A stretch of 64,000 bases of DNA from Rebecca billardiae RCC1528 (taxonomy: Eukaryota > Haptophyta). A model generated the notes under the pieces. The model saw only the letters and a list, made by a program, of their open reading frames with translations. It was not told the DNA's origin and did not search any database. The translations under genes were made by a program, and so were the position numbers. The DNA lies in contig OZ251237.1 in the NCBI GenBank assembly GCA_965240325.2, positions 1,488,001-1,552,000 of the forward strand, read 5' to 3'. Shown here in pieces: positions 30,486 through 41,147 of this stretch. The stretch's first letter is position 1. Every line of letters starts with the position of its first letter.

Positions 30486-30501
30486 TAGATAGATAGATAG
30501 G
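30424..30501. repeat. TA microsatellite followed by GATA repeats
   Basis: About 29 TA units, then five ATAG/GATA units ending at 30500. Confidence 0.95.
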
Positions 30502-30806
30502 ACGAACTTTGAGTCATCATCACAGGTCGTCCTGCGCCTGGCACTGCTGCCGCCCTCGACGGCCACTGGCACACCACGCCACGCGCAGCACGAGCTCGGG
30601 CGGCTGCTGGTTGGGCTGCTCCGCCGACACCGCCGTGCTACACCCGACGCAACCGCGCACACGGTCAGCGGAGCACGGGATGATGGATGCCTGGGGCTGG
30701 CGCGCAGCCCATCGCAGCCCATTCGGCGTGCGGAAGGCGGCGGCGATCACTCGCACGCTACGCACGTGCAAGCCCGTGCGACCAGCGCACCCGCAGCGGT
30801 CCGGGC

Positions 30807-32246
30807 TCAGCGCGGCCTACAGCGCAGTGGCGGCAGCTGCACCACGCGCTGAAGCATCGGCTGCACTCCGCCATCAAAGCCCACGCCCAGGCCGAGCGCG
30901 CCCGAATGCATGCCGCATGCGTGCACGCCGCCGTCCGCCGTGACGTAGAGGGCGTGGCTATCGCCGAGTGAGCAGTCGAGCACGCGCGCAAGCGCGAGGC
31001 CCTCCACCCGCTCGGGCAGCGTGCGATCCATTCGGTCCCCCTGCCCCAGCTGGCCAAAGTTGTTGTACCCAAACGTGTGCACGCTGCCGTCCGCGCACAC
31101 CACCGCGCTGGTGTGACAGCCCGCGCAGGCGCGCACGGCACGCATGCCGCCCAGTGCGTCGATGCGCGTGGGCACCAAGCGACGCGCCTCGTCACCGTGG
31201 CCGAGCGCGCAATCAAAACCATCTCCGAAGGAGTGCACGCCGCCCGCTGCGTCCACCACCAGGCTGTGCGTGTAGCCCGCGCTCACGTGCACGGCGCGCA
31301 CGCCCACGAGCGCCTCGATGCGCCGTGGCGTGCGCTGTTGCTGCTCGTCACCGTGGCCAAGGCGGCCGGCACCGGCGTTCCCGCACGCGTACACGGCACC
31401 GCAAGCCGAGAGCAGCAGCGTATGCCCCCCGCCCGCGGCCACGCCGCCCACGCGCACGCCGTCCAGCGCCTCGATGCGCGTCGGCTCCAGCCTGTTTTCC
31501 GTGTCGCCGTGGCCGAGCTGGCCATAGCCGTTGTGACCGCAGCTGTACGCCACGCCAGCGGTCGTGAGCACGAAGGTGTGCCAATAACCGGCTGCAACGC
31601 CGACGACGAGCTCCGCGCCCAGCGCCGCCACCTGCACGAACGCCCGTCGCTCAGCCTTGTCGCCCACGCCCAGCTGGCCCTGGTCGTTCCTGCCACACGC
31701 GTACACGGCGCCCGCCTCGCTCAGCGCGAGCAGGTGCTTGGCACCGGCAGCCACTGCACGCACGCGCACCGCCTCCAGCGAGTTCACGCGCGTCGGCAAG
31801 AGCATGCGGGACTCCCTGCTGAGGTCGGGATGGCCCAGCGGTGCGCCACACGTGTGCATGCCGCCGTCCGCGGCAACAAAGGCGGAAAATCTCATCTCGA
31901 AGGTTGGGCTGGCAGAGGCGACATGCGCGTGCGCGTGGGCGTGCTCGAGCACACGCTCGCGCGCGAGCAGCTCCCTCGTCCACGTGGACACACCAACGGG
32001 CAGGCTCGCTGGCAGCGCGGCCTCGTGCCCCCGCGCGCACGCGCGCTCGCGCAGCGCGAGCTCGAGCGGCGCGCCGCGGAAGAGGCGCGCGGTGGCGTTA
32101 GCGGCGGCGAGGTCACGCACGGCATCGAGTTGGGCGATGATGCGCGCGATGAGCTCGGGTGGCAGGTCGGTCAGCCGCATGGTACCGGCTGCCGCGCGCG
32201 CGCGCGTCGTCGTCGTGCCATCAAGCCGGTGGTCGTGCCTCCTCAT
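30807..32246 (-). CDS. F-box protein with RCC1 repeats (copy A)
   Basis: Single exon, 479 residues from this ATG or 457 from the internal ATG at 32180, which begins exactly like copy B and may be the true start. An F-box is visible at LTDLPPELIARIIAQLDAV. F-boxes bind Skp1 in SCF ubiquitin ligases. About seven RCC1 units follow, each ending in motifs such as YACGRNDQGQLGVGD, YSCGHNGYGQLGHGD and HTFGYNNFGQLGQGD, enough for a seven-bladed propeller that would recognise a substrate. Neighbouring units retain HTLLLSACGAVYACG-type strands. The target is unknown. It is a tandem paralogue of the gene at 32721-34136. Confidence 0.85.
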   Translation of the reverse strand: MRRHDHRLDGTTTTRARAAAGTMRLTDLPPELIARIIAQLDAVRDLAAANATARLFRGAPLELALRERACARGHEAALPASLPVGVSTWTRELLARERVLEHAHAHAHVASASPTFEMRFSAFVAADGGMHTCGAPLGHPDLSRESRMLLPTRVNSLEAVRVRAVAAGAKHLLALSEAGAVYACGRNDQGQLGVGDKAERRAFVQVAALGAELVVGVAAGYWHTFVLTTAGVAYSCGHNGYGQLGHGDTENRLEPTRIEALDGVRVGGVAAGGGHTLLLSACGAVYACGNAGAGRLGHGDEQQQRTPRRIEALVGVRAVHVSAGYTHSLVVDAAGGVHSFGDGFDCALGHGDEARRLVPTRIDALGGMRAVRACAGCHTSAVVCADGSVHTFGYNNFGQLGQGDRMDRTLPERVEGLALARVLDCSLGDSHALYVTADGGVHACGMHSGALGLGVGFDGGVQPMLQRVVQLPPLRCRPR

Positions 32247-32720
32247 CAATTAGCGCATTCATCAATTCATCTTTTTCCATTAGCACTGCGCATCGACAGC
32301 GTTCGTGAGCAGTCCGGCAGTTGAAGTTGCATGCTGCGCGTCGACGCAGGAGACGACGTCGTGCGTCTGCGTACTAGGCTCTGAGAGCCAGAGCGGTGTG
32401 CGGAGCCCCCGCGCGCAACCTAATGAGCGCATCGTCTGCCCCAGCACCCACGCCACCCGCCGGCGCACCACGCCATGCGCAGCGCGAGCTCGGGCGGCAG
32501 CTCCAGCACCGCCGTGCTGCCACACGAGGCTGCATGCGCGGCCCACGCTGTACACGGCAGCGCACTCGGCACAGCACGGGCCGATGGCAGCGGGCCTCCG
32601 TGGCTGGCGCTTGGCAGCGTGGCCTGTTGTACGCAAGGAAGGCAGCGGCGAGCACTCGCACACGCCGCATTCACAAGACTGCGCGTGAGCGGCTATCTGC
32701 CACTGGCCGGTTGCTCAGAG

Positions 32721-34136
32721 TCAGTGCGGCCCACCTGCACAGCGCAGCAGGGGCGGCAGCTGCGCCACGTGCTGAAGCGTCCGCTGCACTCCGCCATCGT
32801 AGCCCACGCCCAGGCCGAGCGCGCCCGAATGCGTGCCGCACGCGTGCACGCCGCCGTCCGCCGTCACGTAGAGAGCGTGAGATGCGCCGAATGAGCAGTC
32901 GAGCACGCGCGCATGCGCGAGGCCCTGCACCCGCTCGGGCAGCAGCGCGCGATCCTCTCGGTGCCCCAGCCCCAGCTGGCCACACTTGTTGCGCCCAAAC
33001 GTGTGCACGCTGCCGTCCGCGCACAACACCGCGCTGCGGAATAGGCCCGCGCTGGCGCGCACGGCACGCATGCCGCCCAGTGCTTCGATGCGCGTAGGCA
33101 CCAAGCGACGCGCCTGGTCACCGTGGCCGAGCGCGCCACCATCTACACCGCCTCCAAAGGAGTGCACGCCGCCCGCTGCGTCCACCACCAGGCTGTGGTA
33201 CTGGCCCGCAATCACGTGCACGGCGCGCACGCCTGCAAGCGCAGCGATGCGCCGCGGCGTGCGCTGTTGCTGCTCGTCACCGTGGCCAAGGCAGCCGCCA
33301 TAGCCATACCCGCACGAGTACACGCCACCGCACGCCGAGAGCAGCAGCGTGTGCCACCCGCCCGCGGCCACGCCGCCCACGCGCACGCCGTCCAGCGCCT
33401 CGATCCGCGTCGGCTCCAGCCGGTCCTCCGTGTCGCCGTGGCCGAGCTGGTCGTGGTAGTTGCAGCCCCAGCTGTACGACGCGCCAGCGGTCGTGAGCGC
33501 GAAGCTGTGGTACGCGCCGGCGCAAATCCCGACGACGAGCTCCGCGCCCAGCGCCGCCACCTGCACGAACGCCCGTCGCTCAGCCCTGTCGCCCACGCCC
33601 AGCTGGCCGTCGTTGTTGCGGCCGCACGCGTACACGGCGCCCGCCTCGCTCAGCGCGAGCAGGTGCGCGCGGCCAGCAGCCACTGCACGCACGCACACCG
33701 CCTCCAGCGAGCCCACGCGTGTCGGCACGAGCACGCGCGCCTCCCTGCTGAGCTCGGGATGGCCCAGCGGTGCGCCGCACGTGTGCACGCCGCCGTCCGC
33801 GTCGACAAACGCGCTGAACGCGTCGGAAAAGAACCCACCTGAGGCTACAATGTGCGTGTGCTCATGGGCGAGCTCGAGAATACGCTCCCGCGCGAGCAGC
33901 TCCTCCGTCCACGTGGACACGCCCGTGGGCAGGGCCGTCGGCAGTGCAGCCTCTTGCCCACGCGCACGCGCGCGCTCACGCAGCGCGTGCTCGAGCGGCG
34001 CGCCGCGGAAGAAGCGCGCGGCGGCATTGGCGGCGGCGAGGTCGCGCTTCGCGTCGACGTGAACGAGGATGCGCGCGATCAGCTCGGGCGGCACATCGGT
34101 GAGCCGCACATCCGCACGCGCGCACGCCGGGGCCAT
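32721..34136 (-). CDS. F-box protein with RCC1 repeats (copy B)
   Basis: Single exon, 471 residues, the tandem partner of the gene at 30807-32246. The F-box starts close to the N-terminus (LTDVPPELIARILVHVDAK). Seven RCC1 units follow, with YACGRNNDGQLGVGD, YSWGCNYHDQLGHGD, YSCGYGYGGCLGHGD and HTFGRNKCGQLGLGH. Differences from copy A concentrate in loop residues at the repeat tips (for example NDQGQ against NNDGQ), where a propeller would contact its ligand, while the framework is nearly unchanged. A predicted SCF substrate receptor. The two genes could recognise different targets. Confidence 0.85.
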   Translation of the reverse strand: MAPACARADVRLTDVPPELIARILVHVDAKRDLAAANAAARFFRGAPLEHALRERARARGQEAALPTALPTGVSTWTEELLARERILELAHEHTHIVASGGFFSDAFSAFVDADGGVHTCGAPLGHPELSREARVLVPTRVGSLEAVCVRAVAAGRAHLLALSEAGAVYACGRNNDGQLGVGDRAERRAFVQVAALGAELVVGICAGAYHSFALTTAGASYSWGCNYHDQLGHGDTEDRLEPTRIEALDGVRVGGVAAGGWHTLLLSACGGVYSCGYGYGGCLGHGDEQQQRTPRRIAALAGVRAVHVIAGQYHSLVVDAAGGVHSFGGGVDGGALGHGDQARRLVPTRIEALGGMRAVRASAGLFRSAVLCADGSVHTFGRNKCGQLGLGHREDRALLPERVQGLAHARVLDCSFGASHALYVTADGGVHACGTHSGALGLGVGYDGGVQRTLQHVAQLPPLLRCAGGPH

Positions 34137-34335
34137 TCTCGCCTGTGAAGAGAACGTGAAGAACGACGGTTGGAAACTTTATTCTGGTGAACACAGCTTT
34201 AAACAATTTTAATTCGTGAGAAAGCCCTGGGAGACCCAGCTCCGACCCCCTTTAATTGGGTGTGACGTACTGCTGTCCCAAGTAATACCGGAGTAGGAAT
34301 ACGAACAATGGGGCCTCAAACGTTTTTTGATTAGG

Positions 34336-34430
34336 CACGCCTCGGGAATCGAGAACGCACTTGGTTAATTTTTGCGCCAATTAAAGGCACGCCTCGGGAA
34401 TCGAAGCGCATGTGGTTAATTCTGCGCGCG
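34336..34430. repeat. Tandem repeat, two ~50-bp units
   Basis: The sequence GGCACGCCTCGGGAATCGA, followed by a GGTTAATT-containing segment, occurs twice in succession (starting about 34335 and 34386). Confidence 0.75.
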
Positions 34431-34532
34431 CCGCATAGAGATGTGGTTGCGATTCCCACAAATCTGGCGGCGATGGTCCCCGGTCGGGAGGGGCACATCG
34501 TGAGTCGTGACTTTGGCCGCCGTCGGCCCGAC

Positions 34533-35412
34533 ATGGCCACGTCGGCTGACGATGTCGTGCACGAGCTGGATAGATTCGTTCGTGGTCTACGCGGCGTGTG
34601 GCGTGCAGATGCGGAGGCGGAGCGCGGCGGCGTGCGCGCAATTCGCCAACGACGCGCTGTCCAAACACGTCGCGCGCTGGGACGCGCGCGTCGCCGGGCT
34701 GCGTGCGCTGGAACTGCGCGACGAGCCGTTTGTGGGGAGGCGGAGCGCGGCGGCGTGCGCGCAATTCGCCAACGACGCGCTGTCCAAACACGTCGCGCGC
34801 TGGGACGCGCGCGTCGCCGGGCTGCGTGCGCTGGAACTGCGCGACGAGCCGTTTGTGGACCTGGCGCGCCTCGCCGTGCACCCGCACGAGGCCACGCGCC
34901 CCGGCGCGCGCGCGCCCGCGGCCTCGCACCCAAACTGCGAGACGCCGGCAGCGCTCGACGCGTGCCTCGCGCAGCTGCGCGCGCGGCTGGCGAGCACGCT
35001 GAACGGCGTGGACGAGGCGCGCAACGCGGAGCGCCGCGAGGGTCACGCCGCGCGTCGAGCCGCCCCGCGCGCGGCGCGCGAGGCCGCCGCGACCGACGCG
35101 GTCGCGCGCCATCTGGGCGTCCGGCGGCAGCAGCGCGCACGACGTGCGGAAAACCCCACGGAGCTGCAGTTACTGCACGACTACCACGCGTCGATGGCCG
35201 GCGCGCGCACGCACGGCGTGATCGGTGCGTGCCGTTGCCGTGCCGCCGTGCCCGAGCGGCCGTGCGCAGCGACGACTGCATCGACGCGCGCCTCACTCGC
35301 CGGCGCGCCTCGCTGGCGCCTCGGTGGGCCTTGCAGAAGAGTGCCGCGCTGCCGCGCCTGGCTAATGGCTAAATCGCACGCGCGACGCGCGAAGGCGCGG
35401 CAGCCCGGATGA
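34533..35412 (+). CDS. Hypothetical protein with internal duplication, frame uncertain
   Basis: No family recognised. From the ATG at 34533 one frame reads MATSADDVVHELDRFVRGLRG. Downstream the credible frame is another one, with ACAQFANDALSKHVARWDA and later ALDACLAQLRARLASTLNG, ending at 35412. A frameshift or an intron near 34610-34640 would be needed to join them; a GTGCGCGC donor-like site lies there. The 41-residue segment containing SKHVARWDARVAGLRALEL appears twice because of a perfect 123-bp DNA duplication. The middle part is helical and Ala/Arg-rich. It could be a decaying gene. Confidence 0.35.
34613..34858 (+). repeat. Perfect 123-bp tandem duplication
   Basis: 34613-34735 and 34736-34858 are identical at every base I compared. 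The length is a multiple of three, so the reading frame is kept and 41 residues are repeated. Perfect identity implies a very recent event or an assembly artefact. Confidence 0.9.
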
Positions 35413-35832
35413 TACCGTTAGTCAGCGCTGAACGGCCAACTCGTCCCATCGTCGTCGGGTCTGCCGGCCCTGGCAAGCTTCTCCGTCGCGTCCTAGACGC
35501 GCTGTGTTCGACCAGCCCCACCGGGAAAAGGCCGCTAGGCCCCCGCTGTTTTCTGGGAATGCGCGGAGAAATTGTTTTAAAAAGTAAAAATCTGTCGGCC
35601 CGACCCGGACGGCGCCGGCGGCGGGTCGGCGGCGCGGAGTAGCCTCCGCAGGCTCGACGGCGGCGAGGGTCCGATGATAATGACTCATTGACTCGATGCT
35701 GATTGGTGTCTGAGCCGAGGGTGCACTGTCTTAACACGTATGTATATATATATATAGTAGTGTATTACAAACTGTGCCGGTCCCTTGAATCATATTGCGG
35801 CGGTCGTGGATCGTGGTGTATGCAGCGGAATG
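35413..35832. other. Intergenic with short TA run
   Basis: No gene seen. A short TA run lies near 35741-35755. It probably carries the 3' end of the IQ-motif gene, which converges on it from the other side. Confidence 0.4.
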
Positions 35833-37716
35833 CTAGATCGGCCGGCTCGGCGCCGGGAGCATCAGCATCGGCGGCCGCTTCGGCCCGCGGATGCGCATGC
35901 GGCGCGGCTGCGGGAGGGCCAGCCCGGCGCGCTGCTGCTCGAGCAGCGTCGGCGGGCTGTCGTGCGCCATGTCGCGCGCGCTCGGTGGCTCGAAGAAGCC
36001 GCCGTACCCGCTGTACCCGCCCAGCCGCTCGGCGCGCCCCGCGCGCGCCGCGCTCGGCGGCGACCATGGCTGCATCGGCGCTCCGTGCGGCGCCACGCCT
36101 GTGACCGGCGTGAGCGCGTCGAAGAGCTCCGAGGAGAGCTGTTCCCACAGCGACATGTCGCCCTGGGGCGAGAGCGCCATGCCGGCGCTGCTGCCGGGCC
36201 CGTACATCGGCCGCTGGAGCACGTCCATGTGCTGATCGGCGTCGGCCGAGAAGTGCATGGTCACCGTGTGCAGCGGCGAGCGCGCGCGCGTCGACGACTG
36301 GGGCGAGAGCGCGCGCGAGCTCGGCGCGGGCGTGGACAGCTCGGCGAGCGGCGAGGTGGCGCGCGGCTCCTCGTCCAGCGTGATCGGCGGCGGTGGCGGC
36401 GGCGAGCTCGGCGGCGAGCGGCCGCGCCGCGGCTTGGTGGGCGAGACGCGCGCGTGTGCCAGCGCCGCCCGCGCCGAGCGCGCGTCGGCCGTGAGGTAGC
36501 GCTCGTCCGCGCGCAGCCCCATCGTCCTGCGGCGCACGGACCGCCCGGCGCGCGCGGGGGAAAGGGCGCGCGTCAGGGCGGCGCGCGCGCGCTGGCGAGG
36601 GCCGCGCGATGCGCACGGATCGCGCGCGCGCGGCGGCGCAGACGCGTGCGCTGTGCGGCGTGGCGGCCTCGCGCGCGACACGCGTGCACGCGACACGCAC
36701 CAGCCTCCGGATGACTTTGGGCCCGGTGGCGCGACGAGCGCTGGCAACGTGACGCGCCCGCCGATCAGGCCCTCGGCGGGCTCGGTCGGGGAGGGCGGCG
36801 AGGGCTTGGACGCGGAGCGCGCGAGCGGCAGCGCCGGCTCGAGCGGCGCGACAGACCGCGTCGGGCTCACGTCGCGCGACGAGCGCGCGACGGCCGCGCC
36901 TGCCGCCGCGGCCGCGGCCGCGGCCGCGGCCGAGGCGGCGCCGGCCGCGGCTGCGGCGGCTTCGGCCGGTGCCGCGCTCGGCTCGGCCGCGGGCGCGGCG
37001 GGTGCGGGTGCGAGCAGCGGTGGCGGGTGCGAGGCCGGCGGCGCCGTGGCCGGCGCGTGCGCGCCCGCCGCCTCCGCGCCCGTCGGCGACGTGTCCGCCG
37101 TCACCTGCGGGATCGCCCAAGGCCCCCCCGGCGGCTCGATGGCCGGCGCGCCCGCCGCCGGCTGCGCGGCGGCCGCGCTGAGTCGCGCGCCGCGCCCGCG
37201 CGGCGAGCGGCCGAGCTCGAGCTCGTGCGCGAGGCCGTCGCCCCGGTCGGGCAGCTCGGACTCGTCCGGCCTGCGCCCGAGCTGCACGAACCGCACCACG
37301 AAGTCGTGCACCTCGATCGCCTGCGCCATCACCGCCGGGATCTCGAGGTCGGACAGGCCGGCCTCGCGCCAGCGCGCGCCGACGCGCTCGAGCGTGCGCT
37401 TGGGCGCGCCAGAGGTGGGCGCGGCGGGCGCGGCGGGGCGGCCGGTCGCGGCGCGCGGCTTGGTCCCGGCGAAGGGGCGCGGGCGCGGGCGCCCGTGCGG
37501 CAGCGTCGACACCGCCTCGATCCGCGCGATCAGCTCCGGCACCGTGCGCTCGTGCGCGCGCCGGACGCCCGCCTCGTGCAGCGCGCGCCGCGCCCGCGCG
37601 AGCAGCGAGCACGCCTCCTCGAACAGCCGGCGGTACTCAAGCACCTGCCCGAGCAGCTGCGCGCACAGCGTCGAGTCGACGGGGCGGTACGCGCTCGCGG
37701 GGGTGGCTGCGCGGCT

Positions 37717-37748
<32 letters not shown>

Positions 37749-40089
37749 TGCCGCGCCGCCGCGCGTCCGCCGGAGTGGCCGCGCGGCTGCCGCCGCCGCC
37801 GCCGCCGCGGCTGCTGCCGCGACTGCCGCCAGCGCTGCCGCGGCCGCGCTGCCGCGCGGCCGCGGGCGCGGCCGCGCGCGCGGGCGGCGGTGGGCGTGGC
37901 GGCTTGGGCGGCTTGGGCGGCGGCGCGGCGGCGGGCGGCGCCGCCCTCCTCTCCTCCTCCCCGTCGCTCAGCCCCGGCTCGTGCTCCGCCTCCGCCTCCG
38001 CCTCGATCAGCCGGCGCGCCTCCGCCTCCGCGCGCCGCGCCGCCTCGGCCGCGGCCATGCTAGAATTCATACGCAGCGCCGCGACGTTTCCGGGAAGTAT
38101 CAGCTCGGCGGCGGCGAGCGCGGCGGACTTGCGCCGCACGCTCGGCGCGACGAAGCGGTCGGCCTTGTGCACCGCCTTGGCCGTCGCGTGCAGCGCCTCC
38201 GCGAGGGTGCGCACGCGCGAGCCCTCGCCCGGCGCGCCGCCGCCCATGCCCTCCCCCGCGCGCCTGATCCAATAGGCTGACTCGGCGGCCGGCGGCGGCG
38301 GCGGCGGCGCGCCGTCGGCCGGCGCCGTGGCCGAGCCGAGCAGCGGGAAGGCGACCGGCGGCGCGAGCTGCGCGACCTCGCGCGCGCTCGCGCCGCTGCC
38401 CGCCGTGAGCTGCTTCGCGCCGCGCGACGGGAGCAGGTGCGTGCGCCCGCGCGGCGGCGAGCCGGTGCCACCGCCCGCCGCCGCCGCCGCCGCCATGGCC
38501 GCGTGCAGCTCGCGCCGATACTGGTCCTCCCTCTCGTGCTGCTCCTGCAGCTGCTTGCGGCGCAGCAGCTGCAGCGCGGTGGCCTTCGCCGCGAGGCTGC
38601 GCGGGTCGTGCCGCTCCACGTGCACCGCCCCCGGCGGCGCCGCCTCGTGCGCAAACACGACGCGCGATCGCCAGTCGGTCACGTCCGAGCCCACAAAGGT
38701 GCCACCACCTTTGACCAGCAGCGACGACTGCGGCGGGAAGCGGAAGCGCGTGGGCTGCTCGTCGTCGTACAGGTCGTCGGGGTCGGTGAGCTCGGAGGAG
38801 GCGCCCGAGAGCAGCCCGGCCTCGGCACCACCGCCGCCGCCGCACTCCGCGCCCGCGGGCGGCCGCAGCGCGCCCGCGCCCGCGCCTGATGCCCCGTCGC
38901 TCGCGAGCGCCGCCGCGCCGTCCGCGCCGCCGCGGCCGTCCGCCCCGCCGGCCGCCGCCGCGCCGGCACCCACGCCACCGACGCGCGCGTGGATGCCAAC
39001 GTTGGTGTTCAGCGTGATGGCGGGGCTGCCGTCCACGTCGGCCGCGCCGTGCTCGCCGCCCGCCGCGCCCGCGCCGTGCGCCGCCGCGCCCGCCGCTCGG
39101 CTCAGCTCGGCCGCGTCCACGCGGCTCGAGCGCGTCGCGCCGCGCGCCGCGCGGCCGCCCGCCGAGCGGCCGCCCTCCGAGCGCGCGGACGCGGCCGACT
39201 TGGCGGAGCCCGGGCGGGAGCTGCGCCTCGAGCTGCGCGCGTCGCTCGTGCGCCTGCTCCGCGAGCCGCCGCCGGCCTCGTTCCAGCTCGCCACGTACTC
39301 CATCTGCTTCCAGCCGCCCGCGCCGCCGCCCTTCCACGGGACGATGCGGCGCGGCGGCTGCTTGCCAAAGAAGCCGGTGCCCGAGGGGGCGCCGGCGGCC
39401 TCGTCCTCCGAGTCGGCGTCGGGCATCTGCGTCAGGTCGTGCAGGAACGCCGCGTACTCCGGCGCCTCGAGCGAGTCGCACCACATGTCCGCAATCTCGA
39501 AGACGGCTCGGAAGAAGGACGAGTACGAGATCTCGAATCTCCCGGGGCCCACGTCGCTCTCCCACTCGCTGTCGAAGGTGCGGACGAACTGCTCGCGCAC
39601 GTACGCGTCCTCGCCGAGGAGCAGCTTGTACGCCCCCTTGTAGAACCGCCGGTACAGCTTGCGCGGCAGCTCGGTCATGCTCTCGTCGCCGGCAATGTAC
39701 TTCCACAGCAGGCGCACCTCGTTCAGCACGACCGGGCTGTGCTTGATCGCCCAGCGCTTGCGCAGGTTGGCCGCGGAGTAGTACTCGCTGTTGCCCTGCA
39801 GGTGATACGCGGTGTCGCCGATCTTGCTCGCGCGGCGCTCGAGCACGATGCCCGCCTTGCGCGCGTGCGCGATCGCCTGCTGACCAAAGATGCCCGCCTT
39901 GGTCGTGTTCGCCCAGCGCAGCGCGCGCATCATGCCGCCGAGGTTGAGCGCGGCGATCGATCTGCGCAGGATGTACCCGCGCGCCGCCGCCTGAATCCGG
40001 ATGATGGCCGTCTGCGCATCGCGGAGGGACCGCCTGGGCTTCGCGCCCTCCTCCGCTTGCTCCTCAGCCGGCTCCTCCCCCTCCTCCAT
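35833..40089 (-). CDS. Large IQ-motif protein, mostly disordered
   Basis: The two exons, 40089-36701 and 36526-35833, give 1360 residues; the 174-bp intron is in frame and lacks stops. The start is the first ATG; the frame is open upstream only through non-ATG codons. The acidic N-terminus is followed by a clear IQ motif, IIRIQAAARGYILRRS (about 29-44), which binds calmodulin or related EF-hand proteins. Residues ~45-230 are the ordered part, with WAIKHSPVVLNEVRLLWKYI, YRRFYKGAYKLLLGEDAYV and FEISYSSFFRAVFEIADMWC, and match no domain I can name. The rest is Ala, Pro, Ser and Arg-rich with poly-Gly and poly-Ala runs, interrupted by a helical patch near EIPAVMAQAIEVHDFVVRF. The C-terminus carries short conserved-looking motifs such as GYSGYGGFFEPPS. 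A cytoskeletal or flagellar role is possible but unproven. Confidence 0.6.
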
Positions 40090-40640
40090 CGCCCCAGCCC
40101 TCGCGTGGCGCTTTCGTCGTCGAGCAGCTTTTTCCGCGTAACGTCCGCCCAGCGCTGCGCTGAAAACCACGCATCACGATTCTTTATTGTAGTGCGGAAA
40201 AGGGCGCGCCGGCAGCCCGCCACATGCATCCGACATCGGCCACATTTCATTCGTCGGCCTTTGTAGACAGCGTCGTGAACTCGTCGCCCGCGGAGACGCC
40301 AGCCACGCATTCCCGCCCGTGCTGCGGTGCGGCGTCACCCGCGAGGCCGTTACGAGCAACCGCCTGCGCTCTCCTCGGCCATCGGCTCATCGCGCCGGGT
40401 GGACCGGTGCGCAGCTCGCGCGACCGCGCTCGCCTCGCCACCCTCGCCTCGCCAGGTTCCACCGCCGCACTGTCACGCCACGCTTGACGGCAGCTCGAGC
40501 GGCTGCTTGCAGCATGGGCACTGGTCATCACGCTCCGTACGCGCCCTGGGTGACCGACGGCAGCGCGGCACGCCGCACAGCCGACAGTCACGTCCGCCGC
40601 AGGCGTCGGGCTGCGTGCCTGCGCTGGCTCGGGCTCGCAC
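40090..40640. other. Intergenic between two minus-strand genes
   Basis: Holds the promoter side of the IQ-motif gene and the 3' side of the gene at 40641-41147. A cysteine-rich frame at 40618-40482 (minus) could be an alternative last exon of that upstream gene, described under findings. Confidence 0.4.
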
Positions 40641-41147
40641 TCAGATGAACTGGATGAAATCCATCTCCTCCTCCTCGTCGACGTACTCACGCACGTCGCG
40701 CGCGTACATCCACATCCTCGACCGAACCGTCCTCGCCTCGTCGCCAAGCTCGTACGGATCGGCGTCGCCGCGCGCCGCCATCGTCTCCAGCCGCTCCATC
40801 TGCTCCGTGAGCTGGATGAGCCGCTTGTTGGTGACGCCCTCGCGTCCGGCGTTTGGGCCGGCGGCCCAGAGGCGATCCACGACGAGCGAGATCTCTGCGG
40901 GCCGCAGGTTGTCGCATGCATCGCAGAGCACGCGCAACACGCGCGCCTTCATGGCGGGGTCTTCAAGCTTGCGCGCGGTGTCGGCGTCTTCGAAAGAGCC
41001 GAAAGCGAACGTGCCGCCGTCGTCGGCGACAGCCCTCACGGGAGTGTGTGACAGAGGACGTGGGCGCGCCAGCGCCGCCGGACGTGCAGCTGGAGAGGAG
41101 GCCCACGCACCCATAAGCAGCGCGAGCGCGGCCGCGTGCGCAGCCAT
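40641..41147 (-). CDS. Small protein with N-terminal signal or plastid leader
   Basis: 168 residues, no family recognised. Residues 1-19 (MAAHAAALALLMGAWASSP) are hydrophobic like a signal peptide, followed by an Arg/Pro/Ala stretch typical of transit sequences. The protein is therefore probably secretory or plastid-targeted. The mature part is helical, with ARVLRVLCDACDNLRPAEI, LIQLTEQMERLETMAARGD and a C-terminus EEEEMDFIQFI. The start is the first ATG after stops and before the leader. A strong donor GTGAGTACG at 40690 and an AG at 40619 would allow a spliced form of 197 residues with a cysteine-rich end instead. It is divergent from the gene at 41567. Confidence 0.6.
   Translation of the reverse strand: MAAHAAALALLMGAWASSPAARPAALARPRPLSHTPVRAVADDGGTFAFGSFEDADTARKLEDPAMKARVLRVLCDACDNLRPAEISLVVDRLWAAGPNAGREGVTNKRLIQLTEQMERLETMAARGDADPYELGDEARTVRSRMWMYARDVREYVDEEEEMDFIQFI

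Larger units (their letters stand above)
30520..34136 (-). repeat. Tandem gene duplication, unit about 1.8-1.9 kb
   Basis: Two F-box/RCC1 genes lie head-to-tail on the minus strand and match along their whole length. The similarity continues into 3' flanks: 30520-30771 and 32420-32674 share a segment that in one frame reads PPEL followed by RVAWC or RMAWC. The duplicated unit therefore includes downstream sequence, not only the coding region. Confidence 0.8.

Noticed and set aside
36653-39706. Several plus- and minus-strand frames overlapping the IQ-motif gene
   Set aside because: Low-complexity Ala/Arg/Gly sequence. Only the minus frame with the IQ motif has ordinary protein composition over its N-terminal part.
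40641-40643. TGA at the end of the small leader-bearing gene as a selenocysteine codon
   Set aside because: The downstream frame is open and Cys-rich, but no SECIS-like element was recognised. A 72-bp intron removing the TGA is a simpler explanation.
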